A stretch of DNA of 64,000 bases from Oscillospiraceae bacterium (GTDB lineage: Bacteria > Bacillota > Clostridia > Oscillospirales > Ruminococcaceae): positions 1 through 64,000 of the forward strand of contig CABIZB010000001.1 in assembly GCA_902363145.1 (NCBI GenBank), read 5' to 3'. The first letter of the stretch is position 1. The number at the start of each line of letters is the position of its first letter. The notes beneath the pieces were generated by a model. It had not been told where the DNA came from and did no database searches. It worked only from the letters and a program-made list of their open reading frames with translations. Position numbers and translations under genes: made by a program. This document shows positions 51,339 through 60,225 of this stretch, piece after piece.

Positions 51339-52077
51339 TGGAGGTGAGTATATCAATATTGTTTCCTATGGCGGCGGTGCGAACAGCACCGCCCTTCTTG
51401 TTGGACTGCATCAGCACCGTATCCCTGTTGACCTGATCCTGTTTGCGGATACGGGCGGTGAGCATCCCCATACCTACGCCTATCTGGATATCATGGATCG
51501 CTGGCTGGAGGAACACGGTATGCCGAAGATCACACGGGTCTATAAGACCACAAGGGACGGCAGGCGGCTGACATTAGAGGATGAATGTCTGAAAAGCGGT
51601 ACGCTGCCCTCCATCGCCTACGGCTTCAAGCGGTGTTCTTTGAAACACAAGATCGGACCGCAGGAAAAGTTTTGCAACAACTATCCTCCATGCCGTAAGG
51701 TTTGGAGCAGAGGGAAAAAGGTGGTCAAGTTCATCGGCTATGACGCTGGCGAACACTACCGAAGCGATAAGGTTCTTCTGCGTGATCTGGCAGACCCAAA
51801 GTACAGCAAATGGTATCCCCTAATGGAATGGGGCTGGGACCGGGAGGCTTGTATCCGGGCAATCGAGGAGGCGGGCCTGCCGCAGCCGGGAAAGTCCTCC
51901 TGTTTTTTCTGCCCCAGTATGCGGGCGGAGGAGATCATCGACCTGCGGGAGCATTACCCGGATTTGTTCCGGCGTGCGCTGGCATTGGAGGATAACGCAC
52001 GGGCCAATCTGAAAACCGTTCAGGGGCTTGGACGCAACTATTCATGGAGAGAACGATTTGGAAAGGAGTTTATTTGA
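51331..52077 (+). CDS. PP-loop (PAPS reductase-like) enzyme
   Basis: 248 aa from ATG 51331, overlapping the upstream stop; a GGAGGTG inside the 5' end makes a later non-ATG start possible. The PP-loop VSYGGGANSTALLVG (about 11-25) binds ATP. Cysteines in KRCSLKHK, CNNYPPC and SSCFFC could hold a cluster or sulfur. Relatives reduce PAPS or thiolate nucleic acids; in an ICE a nucleic-acid modification role is conceivable. Confidence 0.78.
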   Translation: MIDGGEYINIVSYGGGANSTALLVGLHQHRIPVDLILFADTGGEHPHTYAYLDIMDRWLEEHGMPKITRVYKTTRDGRRLTLEDECLKSGTLPSIAYGFKRCSLKHKIGPQEKFCNNYPPCRKVWSRGKKVVKFIGYDAGEHYRSDKVLLRDLADPKYSKWYPLMEWGWDREACIRAIEEAGLPQPGKSSCFFCPSMRAEEIIDLREHYPDLFRRALALEDNARANLKTVQGLGRNYSWRERFGKEFI

Positions 52078-52079
52078 CT

Positions 52080-52355
52080 ATGGCAACTACTGAGAAGATC
52101 CGTCGTGACATTGAGAAGGTCCGGGAGAAGATCACGGAGCAGCAGAAACGCCTTCGTGCGCTGGAGGCGCAGCTTGCGGAGGAAGAAAATCTGGAGATCG
52201 TCCGCATGGTGAAGGCTGTCCACATGGACAACAAGGAGCTGACCGCTTTCCTGCGGGCCTACGCCAGCGGCATGATCTCCCTGCCGGAAGGGATGATGGA
52301 AAAGGAGGCCGCCGCTGATCCCGATACGATGGAGGGTGCCGATGATGAGGAATAA
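52080..52355 (+). CDS. DUF4315 coiled-coil protein
   Basis: 91 aa from ATG 52080 (AAAGGAG). N-terminal coiled coil KIRRDIEKVREKITEQQKRL; acidic tail. Invariably lies before the DUF4366 protein in this ICE family, with which it overlaps by 14 bases. Confidence 0.8.
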   Translation: MATTEKIRRDIEKVREKITEQQKRLRALEAQLAEEENLEIVRMVKAVHMDNKELTAFLRAYASGMISLPEGMMEKEAAADPDTMEGADDEE

Positions 52356-53400
52356 GCACATGATCCGCACATTGGCGGTGCTGCTGGCCGTTATGCTCTG
52401 CATGACGGCCTTTTCCACGGTCGCTTTTGCAAGTGATAGGGAGGCAGCCACCACCTCCGAGGCACAAACGGAACCGACTGACAGTGCGGATATCACCGGA
52501 GACGATCTCTCCAAACTGATCTCCGCGCTGTTTGGCTCTGTGCTGGGCAGCACGGAGAAATCCGGTAAGACCGGCACCGTCACCACGAATGGAGGCAAGC
52601 TGAATGTTCGCACGGGCGCTGGGCTGGATAACTACGCCTTTACGCAGCTTCCCAACGGGACGGTTGTGGAGGTCGTCGGCACGGACGGCGACTGGTACAT
52701 GATCCGGCTGCCGGAGAAGATCGGCTACGTCTATTCCGGCTATATGACGCTCAGTGATACAGGTGGCGAAAATGATGGTAACTTTTCCTTCTCTATTGAT
52801 CCCGATAAATTAAGCGAGCTGTTTGAGCAGCTTATGGGCGGCAGCGGAGGCGCCGCCCTGACGCCGGACGGAAACCTTTCGCTGATCGACGATATCGGCA
52901 GCAGCACTCGGAGCGGCAAGCAGTTCATTACGGTGGAAACGAAGAACGGTAACGTATTCTATCTCATTATCGACCGTGACGACGAGGGCGAGGAAACCGT
53001 ACATTTTCTGAACCAGGTGGACGAGGCTGACCTTCTGACGCTTATGGGAGACGATGCTCCCGCGGCGGAGACACCCGCCGTCTGCAACTGCAAGGAAAAG
53101 TGTGCGGCTGGCGCGGTGAATACGAATTGCCCCGTCTGCAAGAACAATCTCTCCGAGTGCAGCGGCAAGGAGCCTGTGACGGAGCCGGAGCCTGAACCGG
53201 AGCAGCCGGAGAAAAAGAGCAGCGGCGGTCTGCTGGTCATTGTCCTGCTGCTGGCGCTGGCGGGTGGCGGAGCCTTTGCCTATGTGAAATTCATCAAGCC
53301 GAAGCAGGGCGTGAAGGTCAGCGCCGATCCCGACGATTACGATTTTGAGGATGAGGAATATCTTACCGAAGATGAAAGTGGCGATATAAAAGACAACTGA
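52342..53400 (+). CDS. Secreted SH3b/DUF4366 ICE protein, CD1107-type
   Basis: 352 aa from ATG 52342 (GGAGGG). Signal peptide ending AFSTVAFA, an SH3b wall-binding domain (about 70-130, GGKLNVRTGAGLDN), DUF4366 region with a cysteine cluster (CNCKEKCAAG, NCPVCKNN), proline/glutamate linker, and a C-terminal membrane helix (about 295-315). Probably a surface component of the transfer machinery. Confidence 0.85.
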   Translation: MMRNKHMIRTLAVLLAVMLCMTAFSTVAFASDREAATTSEAQTEPTDSADITGDDLSKLISALFGSVLGSTEKSGKTGTVTTNGGKLNVRTGAGLDNYAFTQLPNGTVVEVVGTDGDWYMIRLPEKIGYVYSGYMTLSDTGGENDGNFSFSIDPDKLSELFEQLMGGSGGAALTPDGNLSLIDDIGSSTRSGKQFITVETKNGNVFYLIIDRDDEGEETVHFLNQVDEADLLTLMGDDAPAAETPAVCNCKEKCAAGAVNTNCPVCKNNLSECSGKEPVTEPEPEPEQPEKKSSGGLLVIVLLLALAGGGAFAYVKFIKPKQGVKVSADPDDYDFEDEEYLTEDESGDIKDN

Positions 53401-53424
53401 CCCGTATAGTAAAATCCATTAAAA

Positions 53425-53465
53425 AAGAACTGTGCGTACCTGTCAAAACAGGTCGCACAGTTCTT
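53425..53465. terminator. Bidirectional terminator
   Basis: AAGAACTGTGCG (53425-53436) and CGCACAGTTCTT (53454-53465) with inner ACCTGT/ACAGGT pairing. It serves the DUF4366 gene and the convergent DUF2513 gene. Confidence 0.85.
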
Positions 53466-53468
53466 CGA

Positions 53469-53852
53469 TTATATTCCTTGGATTGCGGCTTTAACCATTG
53501 ATGTAACGATTGCGGACGATATTTCCTTTACGGCATCAAGGACAAGTGGTATCCCCTTGGACTTAATAGTTTCCTTTGTCTTATTCCAAACGGTATCACT
53601 CTTGATTTTGTCTAAAAGCTCATGTCCTTCCCAAGTTAAGCGCCCAACACCAAATAAGTAAAGTCCATCTCCCGCATACTGAGCTTTATAGTCATAAATT
53701 AAACCGGCATCGTGAAGCAATGCACAATGATATGCAATAGTTTTCATGTCGTAGCCATCAATTTGAACATCGCTCCCTGGGAGCCAAGTATCGACATATT
53801 TTCCTTCGATGACAAAAAGAATTTTCCTGATAAGATCCATATCGCGTTGCAT
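53469..53852 (-). CDS. DUF2513-family protein
   Basis: 127 aa on the minus strand. The MQRDMDLIRKILFVIEG start and VGRLTWEGHELLDKIKSD motif define DUF2513, a small winged-helix-like family common in phages and ICEs. AT-rich, single gene, inserted between DUF4366 and topoisomerase genes; likely cargo. Confidence 0.82.
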   Translation of the reverse strand: MQRDMDLIRKILFVIEGKYVDTWLPGSDVQIDGYDMKTIAYHCALLHDAGLIYDYKAQYAGDGLYLFGVGRLTWEGHELLDKIKSDTVWNKTKETIKSKGIPLVLDAVKEISSAIVTSMVKAAIQGI

Positions 53853-53915
53853 TTAATCACCTCTTTTGAATTATACACTATTTTACTACTTATCGCAATG
53901 AAAGGAGTAGCTTAT

Positions 53916-56012
53916 TTGAAACTGATTATTGCCGAAAAACCGAGCGTAGCAAAATCTATCGCGTCGGCCCTGGGTGCTTCATCCAGGATCGATGGTTTTT
54001 ATGAGGGCAATGGCCTTCTTGTATCCTGGTGCGTGGGGCACCTGGTATCCCCGATGGATGCGGGCGGCTATAACGAGAATTTCAAGAAATGGCGCTATGA
54101 CGATCTTCCCATTTTGCCGGAGCCGTTCCGTTATGTGCTGGCACCCGGCAAAGAGGACGCCTTTGAAAATCTCCGCGCTCTGATGAATCGCTCTGACGTG
54201 GATACCATTGTCAACGCCTGCGACGCCGGACGGGAGGGCGAGCTGATCTTCCGTTTGATGTATGAAATGGCTGGATGCCGCAAGCCGGTCCTCCGTCTTT
54301 GGATTTCCTCGATGGAGGACAGCGCTATCCGGGAGGGCTTTTCTGATCTGCGCCCCGGCACCGATTATGAAGCCCTGTATCAATCTGCCCTCTGCCGCCA
54401 GAAAGCGGATTGGCTGGTGGGGATCAACGCCACGCGCCTTTTCTCCGTTCTCTATCACCGCACCTTGAATGTGGGCCGTGTGCAGACACCCACACTGGCA
54501 ATGCTGGCGGAGCGTGACGCGAAGATCACGCTGTTTCACAAGGAAAAATATCATTTGCTGCGCCTGACGCTGGATGGAGCCGAGGCGGTGTCGGAGAAAT
54601 TCACCGATTCGGCAGCGGCGGAACAGGCAGCGGCCATGTGCAAGGGTGCGACCGTCACCTGTACCTCTGTCACGAAGGAGCAGAAGAAGGAACAGCCGCC
54701 GAAGCTCTATGATCTCACCACCTTGCAGCGGGAGGCAAACCGCCTGTTCGGGTACACGGCGAAGCAGACCTTGGACTACGCCCAGAGCCTCTACGAAAAG
54801 AAACTGCTGACCTATCCCCGCACGGACAGCCGCTATCTGACCTCCGACATGGCGGAAACAGCCTCCTGCGTCATCCATCTGGCGGCGAAGGTGCCGCCCT
54901 TTGACGGGATCAGCAACTTCTTCCCGCTGGTGGAGGCCATGATCTCCGACAAGGATGTATCTGACCACCATGCTATCATCCCGACTATGGAGATTGAAAA
55001 AGCGGATTTGAAATTGCTCCCCGTTGGTGAACGAAACCTTCTGCTGTTGGTCTGCTGCAAGCTGCTGTGTGCATCGGCAGAGCCGTATATGTATGAGGTG
55101 GTCACGGCCACCTTTGACTGCAGTGGCCAGTCCTTCACCGCAAAGGGCAAGCGCATCCTCTCCGAAGGCTGGCGGGAGATCGACCGCATTTTCCGTACCT
55201 TCTTGAAGGAAAAGCCTGCGGATGGGGACGGCGATACGCTCCCGGACTTCACCGAAGGTCAGATTTTTGATGGTGCGGAGGTTGCTGTTACCGAGCATTT
55301 CACCCAGCCGCCGAAGCCCTACACCGAAGATACCCTCCTGTCCGCTATGGAGAACGCAGGCAAGGATGGTATCCCCGACGAGGCGGAGCGAAAAGGTCTT
55401 GGCACGCCTGCGACCAGGGCGGCTATCATCGAAAAGCTGGTGGCTGCCGGATTTGTGGAACGCAAGGGCAAGAGCCTGATCCCCACAAAAGCCGGTATCA
55501 ACCTTGTCACAGTCCTGCCGGAGCCGCTGACCTCTCCCATGCTGACAGCGGAATGGGAACAGAAATTGACGGAGATTGCAAAAGGCAGCACTGACCCGGA
55601 TACCTTCATGGACGGTATCCGCACGATGGTTCAAGAGATCGTGTCCACCTATTCCTGCATTTCCGAGGATGGCCAAAAGCTGTTTGCCCTGGAGAAGGAA
55701 GTGATCGGTACCTGCCCCCGCTGCGGCCAGCCGGTTTATGAGGGGAAGAAAAACTTTGCGTGTTCGGATCGGTCCTGCGGTTTCGTCCTCTGGAAAAATG
55801 ACCGCTTCTGGACGAGCCGCAAGAAGGAGCTGACAAAGAAGATGACAACGGACCTTCTGAAAAAGGGACGTACCAATGTCAAGGGAATGTGGTCTGAAAA
55901 GAAACAGGCTGCTTATGACGCTGCGGTGATCTTGGATGACACGGGTGGCAAATACATCAACTTCAAACTGGAATTTCCGAAAAGAAAGGAAGGTGTCAAT
56001 GGCAGAAAATAA
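53916..56012 (+). CDS. topB: DNA topoisomerase III (type IA)
   Basis: 698 aa from TTG 53916 (AAAGGAG). TOPRIM start LIIAEKPSVAKSIASALGA, DACDAGREGELIFR, catalytic tyrosine in LLTYPRTDSRYL (near 302), and a C-terminal zinc finger (CPRCGQP and CSDRSC). It is thought to resolve DNA during ICE replication and transfer. Confidence 0.93.
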   Translation: MKLIIAEKPSVAKSIASALGASSRIDGFYEGNGLLVSWCVGHLVSPMDAGGYNENFKKWRYDDLPILPEPFRYVLAPGKEDAFENLRALMNRSDVDTIVNACDAGREGELIFRLMYEMAGCRKPVLRLWISSMEDSAIREGFSDLRPGTDYEALYQSALCRQKADWLVGINATRLFSVLYHRTLNVGRVQTPTLAMLAERDAKITLFHKEKYHLLRLTLDGAEAVSEKFTDSAAAEQAAAMCKGATVTCTSVTKEQKKEQPPKLYDLTTLQREANRLFGYTAKQTLDYAQSLYEKKLLTYPRTDSRYLTSDMAETASCVIHLAAKVPPFDGISNFFPLVEAMISDKDVSDHHAIIPTMEIEKADLKLLPVGERNLLLLVCCKLLCASAEPYMYEVVTATFDCSGQSFTAKGKRILSEGWREIDRIFRTFLKEKPADGDGDTLPDFTEGQIFDGAEVAVTEHFTQPPKPYTEDTLLSAMENAGKDGIPDEAERKGLGTPATRAAIIEKLVAAGFVERKGKSLIPTKAGINLVTVLPEPLTSPMLTAEWEQKLTEIAKGSTDPDTFMDGIRTMVQEIVSTYSCISEDGQKLFALEKEVIGTCPRCGQPVYEGKKNFACSDRSCGFVLWKNDRFWTSRKKELTKKMTTDLLKKGRTNVKGMWSEKKQAAYDAAVILDDTGGKYINFKLEFPKRKEGVNGRK

Positions 56013-56478
56013 GACTTTGGAACATTTACCCGAAGTGAGGGCGGCGGTGACTGCCCTCTCCCCGGAGGACCGGGAGGTGCTGGCGGCGGTGCAGACCTCG
56101 CCCTTCAAGCTGACAACACCAGAGCAGTTTAAGGAGTTTGCGGCCAACATCGACTATTTCGTATTTGAGCCCAATATCCACGATCTGAATGATCTGGGGT
56201 GGCGGTATCTGGCGCAGCACATGGATATGCTGCTGCCCCCGGAACTTCTGAAAGCGATCGACCCTGTTCCTTTTGGCAAGTACGCCATGCAGGAGGAACA
56301 GGGCCATTTTACGGAACACGGATATATTTCTCTTTCCGGCGACGAGTGGGTGCATGAACGCCCTGCGGAGCCGGAGAAAAAGCCCTCCATCCGGGAACGG
56401 CTGGAACAGGGCAAGAAGGAATGTGCAGAGAAAAGCAAGGCGCAGCCCCATAAGGAAAAGTCTGCGCCGGAACTGTAA
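55999..56478 (+). CDS. DUF4316-type companion of ArdA
   Basis: 159 aa from ATG 55999, overlapping topB. It contains an FVFEPNIHDLNDLGWRYLAQ motif like one in the following ArdA protein (CYEVYPDIHDYDDLGRYYIE) and the same KPSIRERLEQGKKECAEK tail. It therefore looks like a partial duplicate of the ArdA gene. Confidence 0.7.
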   Translation: MAENKTLEHLPEVRAAVTALSPEDREVLAAVQTSPFKLTTPEQFKEFAANIDYFVFEPNIHDLNDLGWRYLAQHMDMLLPPELLKAIDPVPFGKYAMQEEQGHFTEHGYISLSGDEWVHERPAEPEKKPSIRERLEQGKKECAEKSKAQPHKEKSAPEL

Positions 56479-56490
56479 GGAGGTGCTGAT

Positions 56491-58341
56491 ATGCCATATT
56501 ACGATCACGACAAGGATTATCCCTTTGCCGCCTTTATCACCAATCTTGGGAAGTACAATGAGGGCGAGCTTGTGGGCGAGTGGGTGAAGTTTCCCACCAC
56601 CGCCGAGGAACTGAAAGAAGTGTTTAAGCGGATCGGGATCGGCCAGAAGGATGACTTCGGCCAGCCCTATGAGGAATGGTTCATCACGGATTATGACTGC
56701 TATGTGGATGGCCTCTATGACAAGCTGGGCGAATACGAAAATCTGGACGAGCTGAATTATCTGGCATCGAAGCTGGATGAGATGAGCGAAAGCGAATACG
56801 CACAGTTTCAGGCCGGTATGGAAATGGGCGACCATTGCGGCAGCCTGCAGGAGATCATCAACCTCACCGAGAATCTGGATTGCTATGAGGTTTACCCCGA
56901 TATCCATGACTATGACGATCTGGGCCGCTATTACATCGAAGAACTGGACGTTATGCAGGTGCCAGAGCATTTGCAGAATTACATCGACTATGAGGCCTAC
57001 GGCCGGGACGTTGCGTTGGAGGAAAACGGCACCTTCACGGATCAGGGGTATGTCTGGGATACCGGCAGCAGCTTCCATGAGTTTTACGACGGCGAACGCG
57101 GCAGCATCCCCGACGAGTACCGGGTGATGACCTTTCAAGACGATCTTCCCGAAGAAGAAAAATCCGAATGGGCCATGGATATTGCCTTTGACATGGACGA
57201 GTTTTTCCGGCAGCGTGATCCGCAGTATGCGGCGGAGCACCCGGAGGCGCACGCCGCAAAGGAAGAAGTTTACGAAAACCTGATGGCGGGACGCATTTCC
57301 GCTCTGGATGAAAAGCTGGCGGCGCTGGGTCAGACGCAGGAGGACTATCTTCCGTCGGAGATTGAAAAGTTCAAGGATGCCACAGGCTATGAGGAATTTC
57401 TGGACTTCGACCCCGCCGAGATCAAGGCAGCGTTGGAGAACCCGGACAAGTCCCGTATTGACGAAATGCTGGCCTTTGCGGAAAAGGCAGAACGGGAGTA
57501 TGCAGCGGAGGCGGCCGCCTATGTGCAGACGCCCGCCGACATTGCGGAGCAGGCGCAGGCCGTTCCGAGAGATACCTTTTCCATCTACCAACTGAAAAGC
57601 GGCAATGAAACATTGGATTACCGCTTTGAGCCGTTGGATGCCATCCGCAACAATGGCCTTTCTGTAAAGCCGGAGAACTATGAACTGGTCTACACCGCCC
57701 CGCTGACAGAGCAGGACAGTTTGGAAAGCATCTATACCCGATTTAATATCAACCACCCGGCAGACTTCAAGGGGCACTCCCTGTCCGTGTCCGATATTGT
57801 GGTGCTGCATCAGGACGGGGAGAACACCGCGCATTACTGTGACCGCTTTGGCTTCTCCCAGGTGCCGGAATTTTTGCAGCCGGAACGGGCAGCGGAGGTC
57901 ACGATCCCCACGCCGGATCAGATGGCGACGCAGGAGCGGATCAGCACACCCAGAGGCAGCTTTTGTGTGACCAATATGACGCGGGAACAAATGGAGGCGG
58001 CGGGATATGGGGTTCACCATCAGTCTGACGATGGGAAATATCTCATCATGGGCAACGGCACACGGGCTTTTGCTGTCCTCGCGCAGCAGCCGGAACAGGA
58101 CAATCCCCTCCGCACGGCGGAAATGACGCTGGAAGATGACTACGGGATGATCGATGGCGTTATCAACAACGGCAGACGCGGCGAAGAATTGGAAAAAGCC
58201 CAGGAGTACGCAGATCGGACAACGCCGGAGAAGCCTTCCATCCGTGAGCGGTTAGAGGATGCCAAACGGGAGTGTGCTGAGCACAAGCCCCCGGAGGGCA
58301 AGAAGCCCGGCCGTGATGTGCCGGAGCATGACTGCCTATGA
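56491..58341 (+). CDS. ardA: ArdA antirestriction protein fused to YodL/DUF4316 domains
   Basis: 616 aa with AAGGAGGTG. The N-terminal 165 residues are ArdA, an acidic DNA mimic that blocks type I restriction enzymes (AAFITNLGKYNEGELVGEWV). A middle region with DFDPAEIKAAL, a YodL domain (FSIYQLKSGNETLDYRFEPL) and a DUF4316 C-terminus follow. It should protect incoming ICE DNA. Longer than stand-alone ArdA (about 165 aa). Confidence 0.87.
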   Translation: MPYYDHDKDYPFAAFITNLGKYNEGELVGEWVKFPTTAEELKEVFKRIGIGQKDDFGQPYEEWFITDYDCYVDGLYDKLGEYENLDELNYLASKLDEMSESEYAQFQAGMEMGDHCGSLQEIINLTENLDCYEVYPDIHDYDDLGRYYIEELDVMQVPEHLQNYIDYEAYGRDVALEENGTFTDQGYVWDTGSSFHEFYDGERGSIPDEYRVMTFQDDLPEEEKSEWAMDIAFDMDEFFRQRDPQYAAEHPEAHAAKEEVYENLMAGRISALDEKLAALGQTQEDYLPSEIEKFKDATGYEEFLDFDPAEIKAALENPDKSRIDEMLAFAEKAEREYAAEAAAYVQTPADIAEQAQAVPRDTFSIYQLKSGNETLDYRFEPLDAIRNNGLSVKPENYELVYTAPLTEQDSLESIYTRFNINHPADFKGHSLSVSDIVVLHQDGENTAHYCDRFGFSQVPEFLQPERAAEVTIPTPDQMATQERISTPRGSFCVTNMTREQMEAAGYGVHHQSDDGKYLIMGNGTRAFAVLAQQPEQDNPLRTAEMTLEDDYGMIDGVINNGRRGEELEKAQEYADRTTPEKPSIRERLEDAKRECAEHKPPEGKKPGRDVPEHDCL

Positions 58342-58535
58342 GCCGAAGCAAGAAGTGGCGGCTGGAATGGGCGTTCTTCCTGGGCGAGAACGGCAGGCGG
58401 CAGTATAACCATATTTGTAAAAAATGTGTTCACGGCTGCAAGCAGAGTTTTAGGGCGTGTCTGGTCGCTTGTCCGCATTACAATTCCAAACGGTCTAAAA
58501 TATGTGAAGATAGGGGTGGAAAAACCGCAAAATAA
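58338..58535 (+). CDS. Small cysteine-rich element protein (CKQSFRA family)
   Basis: 65 aa, ATG overlapping the ardA stop. KKCVHGCKQSFRA and ACPHYNSKR carry the four conserved cysteines seen also at 29065 and 36009, here in the ICE backbone. Confidence 0.65.
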   Translation: MSRSKKWRLEWAFFLGENGRRQYNHICKKCVHGCKQSFRACLVACPHYNSKRSKICEDRGGKTAK

Positions 58536-58648
58536 TTCCCTGTATCCGTATTTTCAAAGGGAGCCTTTATGATTTCTCATGTGTCGGTCTGTTTGCTGGT
58601 ACATGAAGAAAAAGGCTTGATTTCAAACACTTTCTGACACATAAAACG

Positions 58649-58699
58649 GGAGTACAGCTTTTCGGTTCATCCGATTGGCTGTACTCCGCTTTTTTCTTT
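58649..58699 (+). terminator. Terminator after the ArdA operon
   Basis: GGAGTACAGC (58649-58658) and GCTGTACTCC (58678-58687) followed by a T-rich tail. Confidence 0.8.
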
Positions 58700-58716
58700 T
58701 TGCAAAATGAAGATAT

Positions 58717-58745
58717 TTGTAAATTGGAAAAATAACTGCTATAAT
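58717..58745 (+). promoter_or_regulatory. Sigma-A promoter of the HEPN gene
   Basis: -35 TTGTAA (58717-58722) and -10 TATAAT (58740-58745) with a 17-bp spacer, directly after the ArdA operon terminator. Confidence 0.78.
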
Positions 58746-58816
58746 TATAAAATATAAGGATATGGTTGTTTGCGTCAGGATTAGAGAAAAATGTTTGCTA
58801 TGAGAGGAATCGCTTT

Positions 58817-59761
58817 ATGGAAAAAGCAGATAATGAGATGTATGCCTTGGTAGACGAGGAATTTCTGGCGAAATTCTCCAATCAACATTTGAACTATATG
58901 AAGAAACTTTACTACTCATTCTATGCTGGCTATTGCAAAAGAATCAAACGAAAGTCATTAACTTCTGAGGATTTTTTTAAGAATATGCACCTCAGAAGAT
59001 TTCAACTATACCAACTTTGTTGCCCTTATTGTGGGACAGTTTCCTTATGCATTCACGATAAGAAAGAATCTAAGACTGCTGGATATAATTTTTGCCATTC
59101 TTGTGGCCGAACATCTACGCTAAAAAATATACAAAAGCATCTGGCTCGCTTTGTTCGTATTAAACGAATGAATCGTATTAGTATTCAGGCAGTTGCGGAA
59201 CATCGACCTGAAACAGAGAAGTGGCTATTGGCGTATGACTGCTATCAAATCGAAATAATTGAACTGGCATCTATTATCGAGGTTCTATTTAGGGATTATT
59301 TTGAGGCCTTACTCTTCATAAGTTGTGAATCTAAAAAAGATAGCTTCTTGGAAAAAATTGTTCGCAAGTATACTGGGAACGACTTTATGAATATTGAAAA
59401 AACAAATGATATCTACAAAAAGGCATTTGGAATTGAAATACGAAAGAATTTGAACGCTGAAACTTGGGATGATTTACTGGATATTGTGAACCTTCGGAAC
59501 ATGATAGTACATAATAACGGACAAGTAGACAAGCGCTTTGAGTCCACATCTACGTTCAGAAGATGGAAAGATCAAGTAGACATCCCGCTCATTAAAATAG
59601 AAGATGAAGATATTGCTAAACTGCTTTCAAGTGTTATTGATGCTGTTACAATCATTTCAAATCTATATCTAAAAGAATACTATCAAAGACGAAACCGAGT
59701 GATAGCAAACTACTACTTTAACAAAGAAAATGCATATGATTTTTTTGCGGACACGGAATGA
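58817..59761 (+). CDS. Zinc-ribbon HEPN-like protein, possible defence RNase
   Basis: 314 aa from ATG 58817 (GAGAGGA upstream). A CPYC/CHSC zinc ribbon (C69, C72, C93, C96) precedes a helical C-terminal domain with RNMIVH (227-232). This fits the R-x4-H catalytic motif of HEPN ribonucleases, and the NNGQVDKRF context is like HEPN proteins of abortive-infection systems. It is AT-rich, with its own promoter and terminator, hence cargo. RNase activity is inference. Confidence 0.7.
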   Translation: MEKADNEMYALVDEEFLAKFSNQHLNYMKKLYYSFYAGYCKRIKRKSLTSEDFFKNMHLRRFQLYQLCCPYCGTVSLCIHDKKESKTAGYNFCHSCGRTSTLKNIQKHLARFVRIKRMNRISIQAVAEHRPETEKWLLAYDCYQIEIIELASIIEVLFRDYFEALLFISCESKKDSFLEKIVRKYTGNDFMNIEKTNDIYKKAFGIEIRKNLNAETWDDLLDIVNLRNMIVHNNGQVDKRFESTSTFRRWKDQVDIPLIKIEDEDIAKLLSSVIDAVTIISNLYLKEYYQRRNRVIANYYFNKENAYDFFADTE

Positions 59762-59766
59762 TTAAG

Positions 59767-59800
59767 AAACCGGAGGGTATTATCCCTCCGGTTTGTGTTT
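59767..59800 (+). terminator. Terminator of the HEPN gene
   Basis: AAACCGGAGGG (59767-59777) and CCCTCCGGTTT (59784-59794) with T residues following. Confidence 0.85.
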
Positions 59801-59809
59801 TAAGTGTAG

Positions 59810-60142
59810 TCATCCAACTATCAATCTCCACACCGTCAGCGGCACATACCACACCGCCACGATCAGCCGCCAGACCAGAACGAAACCGCCGATGATCCCG
59901 GCCAGAATAAAGTTCAGCGCGAACAAGGCGATCCCACTGCCCAGGGAGCCGCCGCCTGGTATGATCCAGAGGCGCAGCCGCCAGATGCCGAACGGCAGCC
60001 CGCAGAGTATCCATAACCATAGGTAGTCCAGCTCACCGGTTTTCACGCAAGCGGACCGGAAGATGCAGTACAGCAGCGCGGCGGCCGCCACGGGCAGGAT
60101 CGTCTTGCAAAAGAAATCCTTTATTGCTTCGCCTCTCGTCAT
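59810..60142 (-). CDS. DUF6050-like small membrane protein
   Basis: 110 aa, minus strand. Four hydrophobic helices; start MTRGEAIKDFFCKTILPVAA. A common neighbour of the relaxase in Tn1549-like elements; function unknown. Confidence 0.7.
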   Translation of the reverse strand: MTRGEAIKDFFCKTILPVAAAALLYCIFRSACVKTGELDYLWLWILCGLPFGIWRLRLWIIPGGGSLGSGIALFALNFILAGIIGGFVLVWRLIVAVWYVPLTVWRLIVG

Positions 60143-60225
60143 AGGCTCGCCTCCTTTGATATGTCTATATCGTTATTATATTTGATGTTCTGACAAAAGC
60201 CCAGGATAAAACGCAGAAAACGGAT

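Noticed and set aside
53979..56150. A 723-codon minus-strand open frame across topB
   Set aside because: It is antisense to a complete topoisomerase III; GC-rich third positions keep the opposite frame open. No domain is recognisable.
56026..58020. A 664-codon minus-strand open frame across ardA
   Set aside because: Antisense shadow of the ArdA-YodL gene with no ribosome site or family features.
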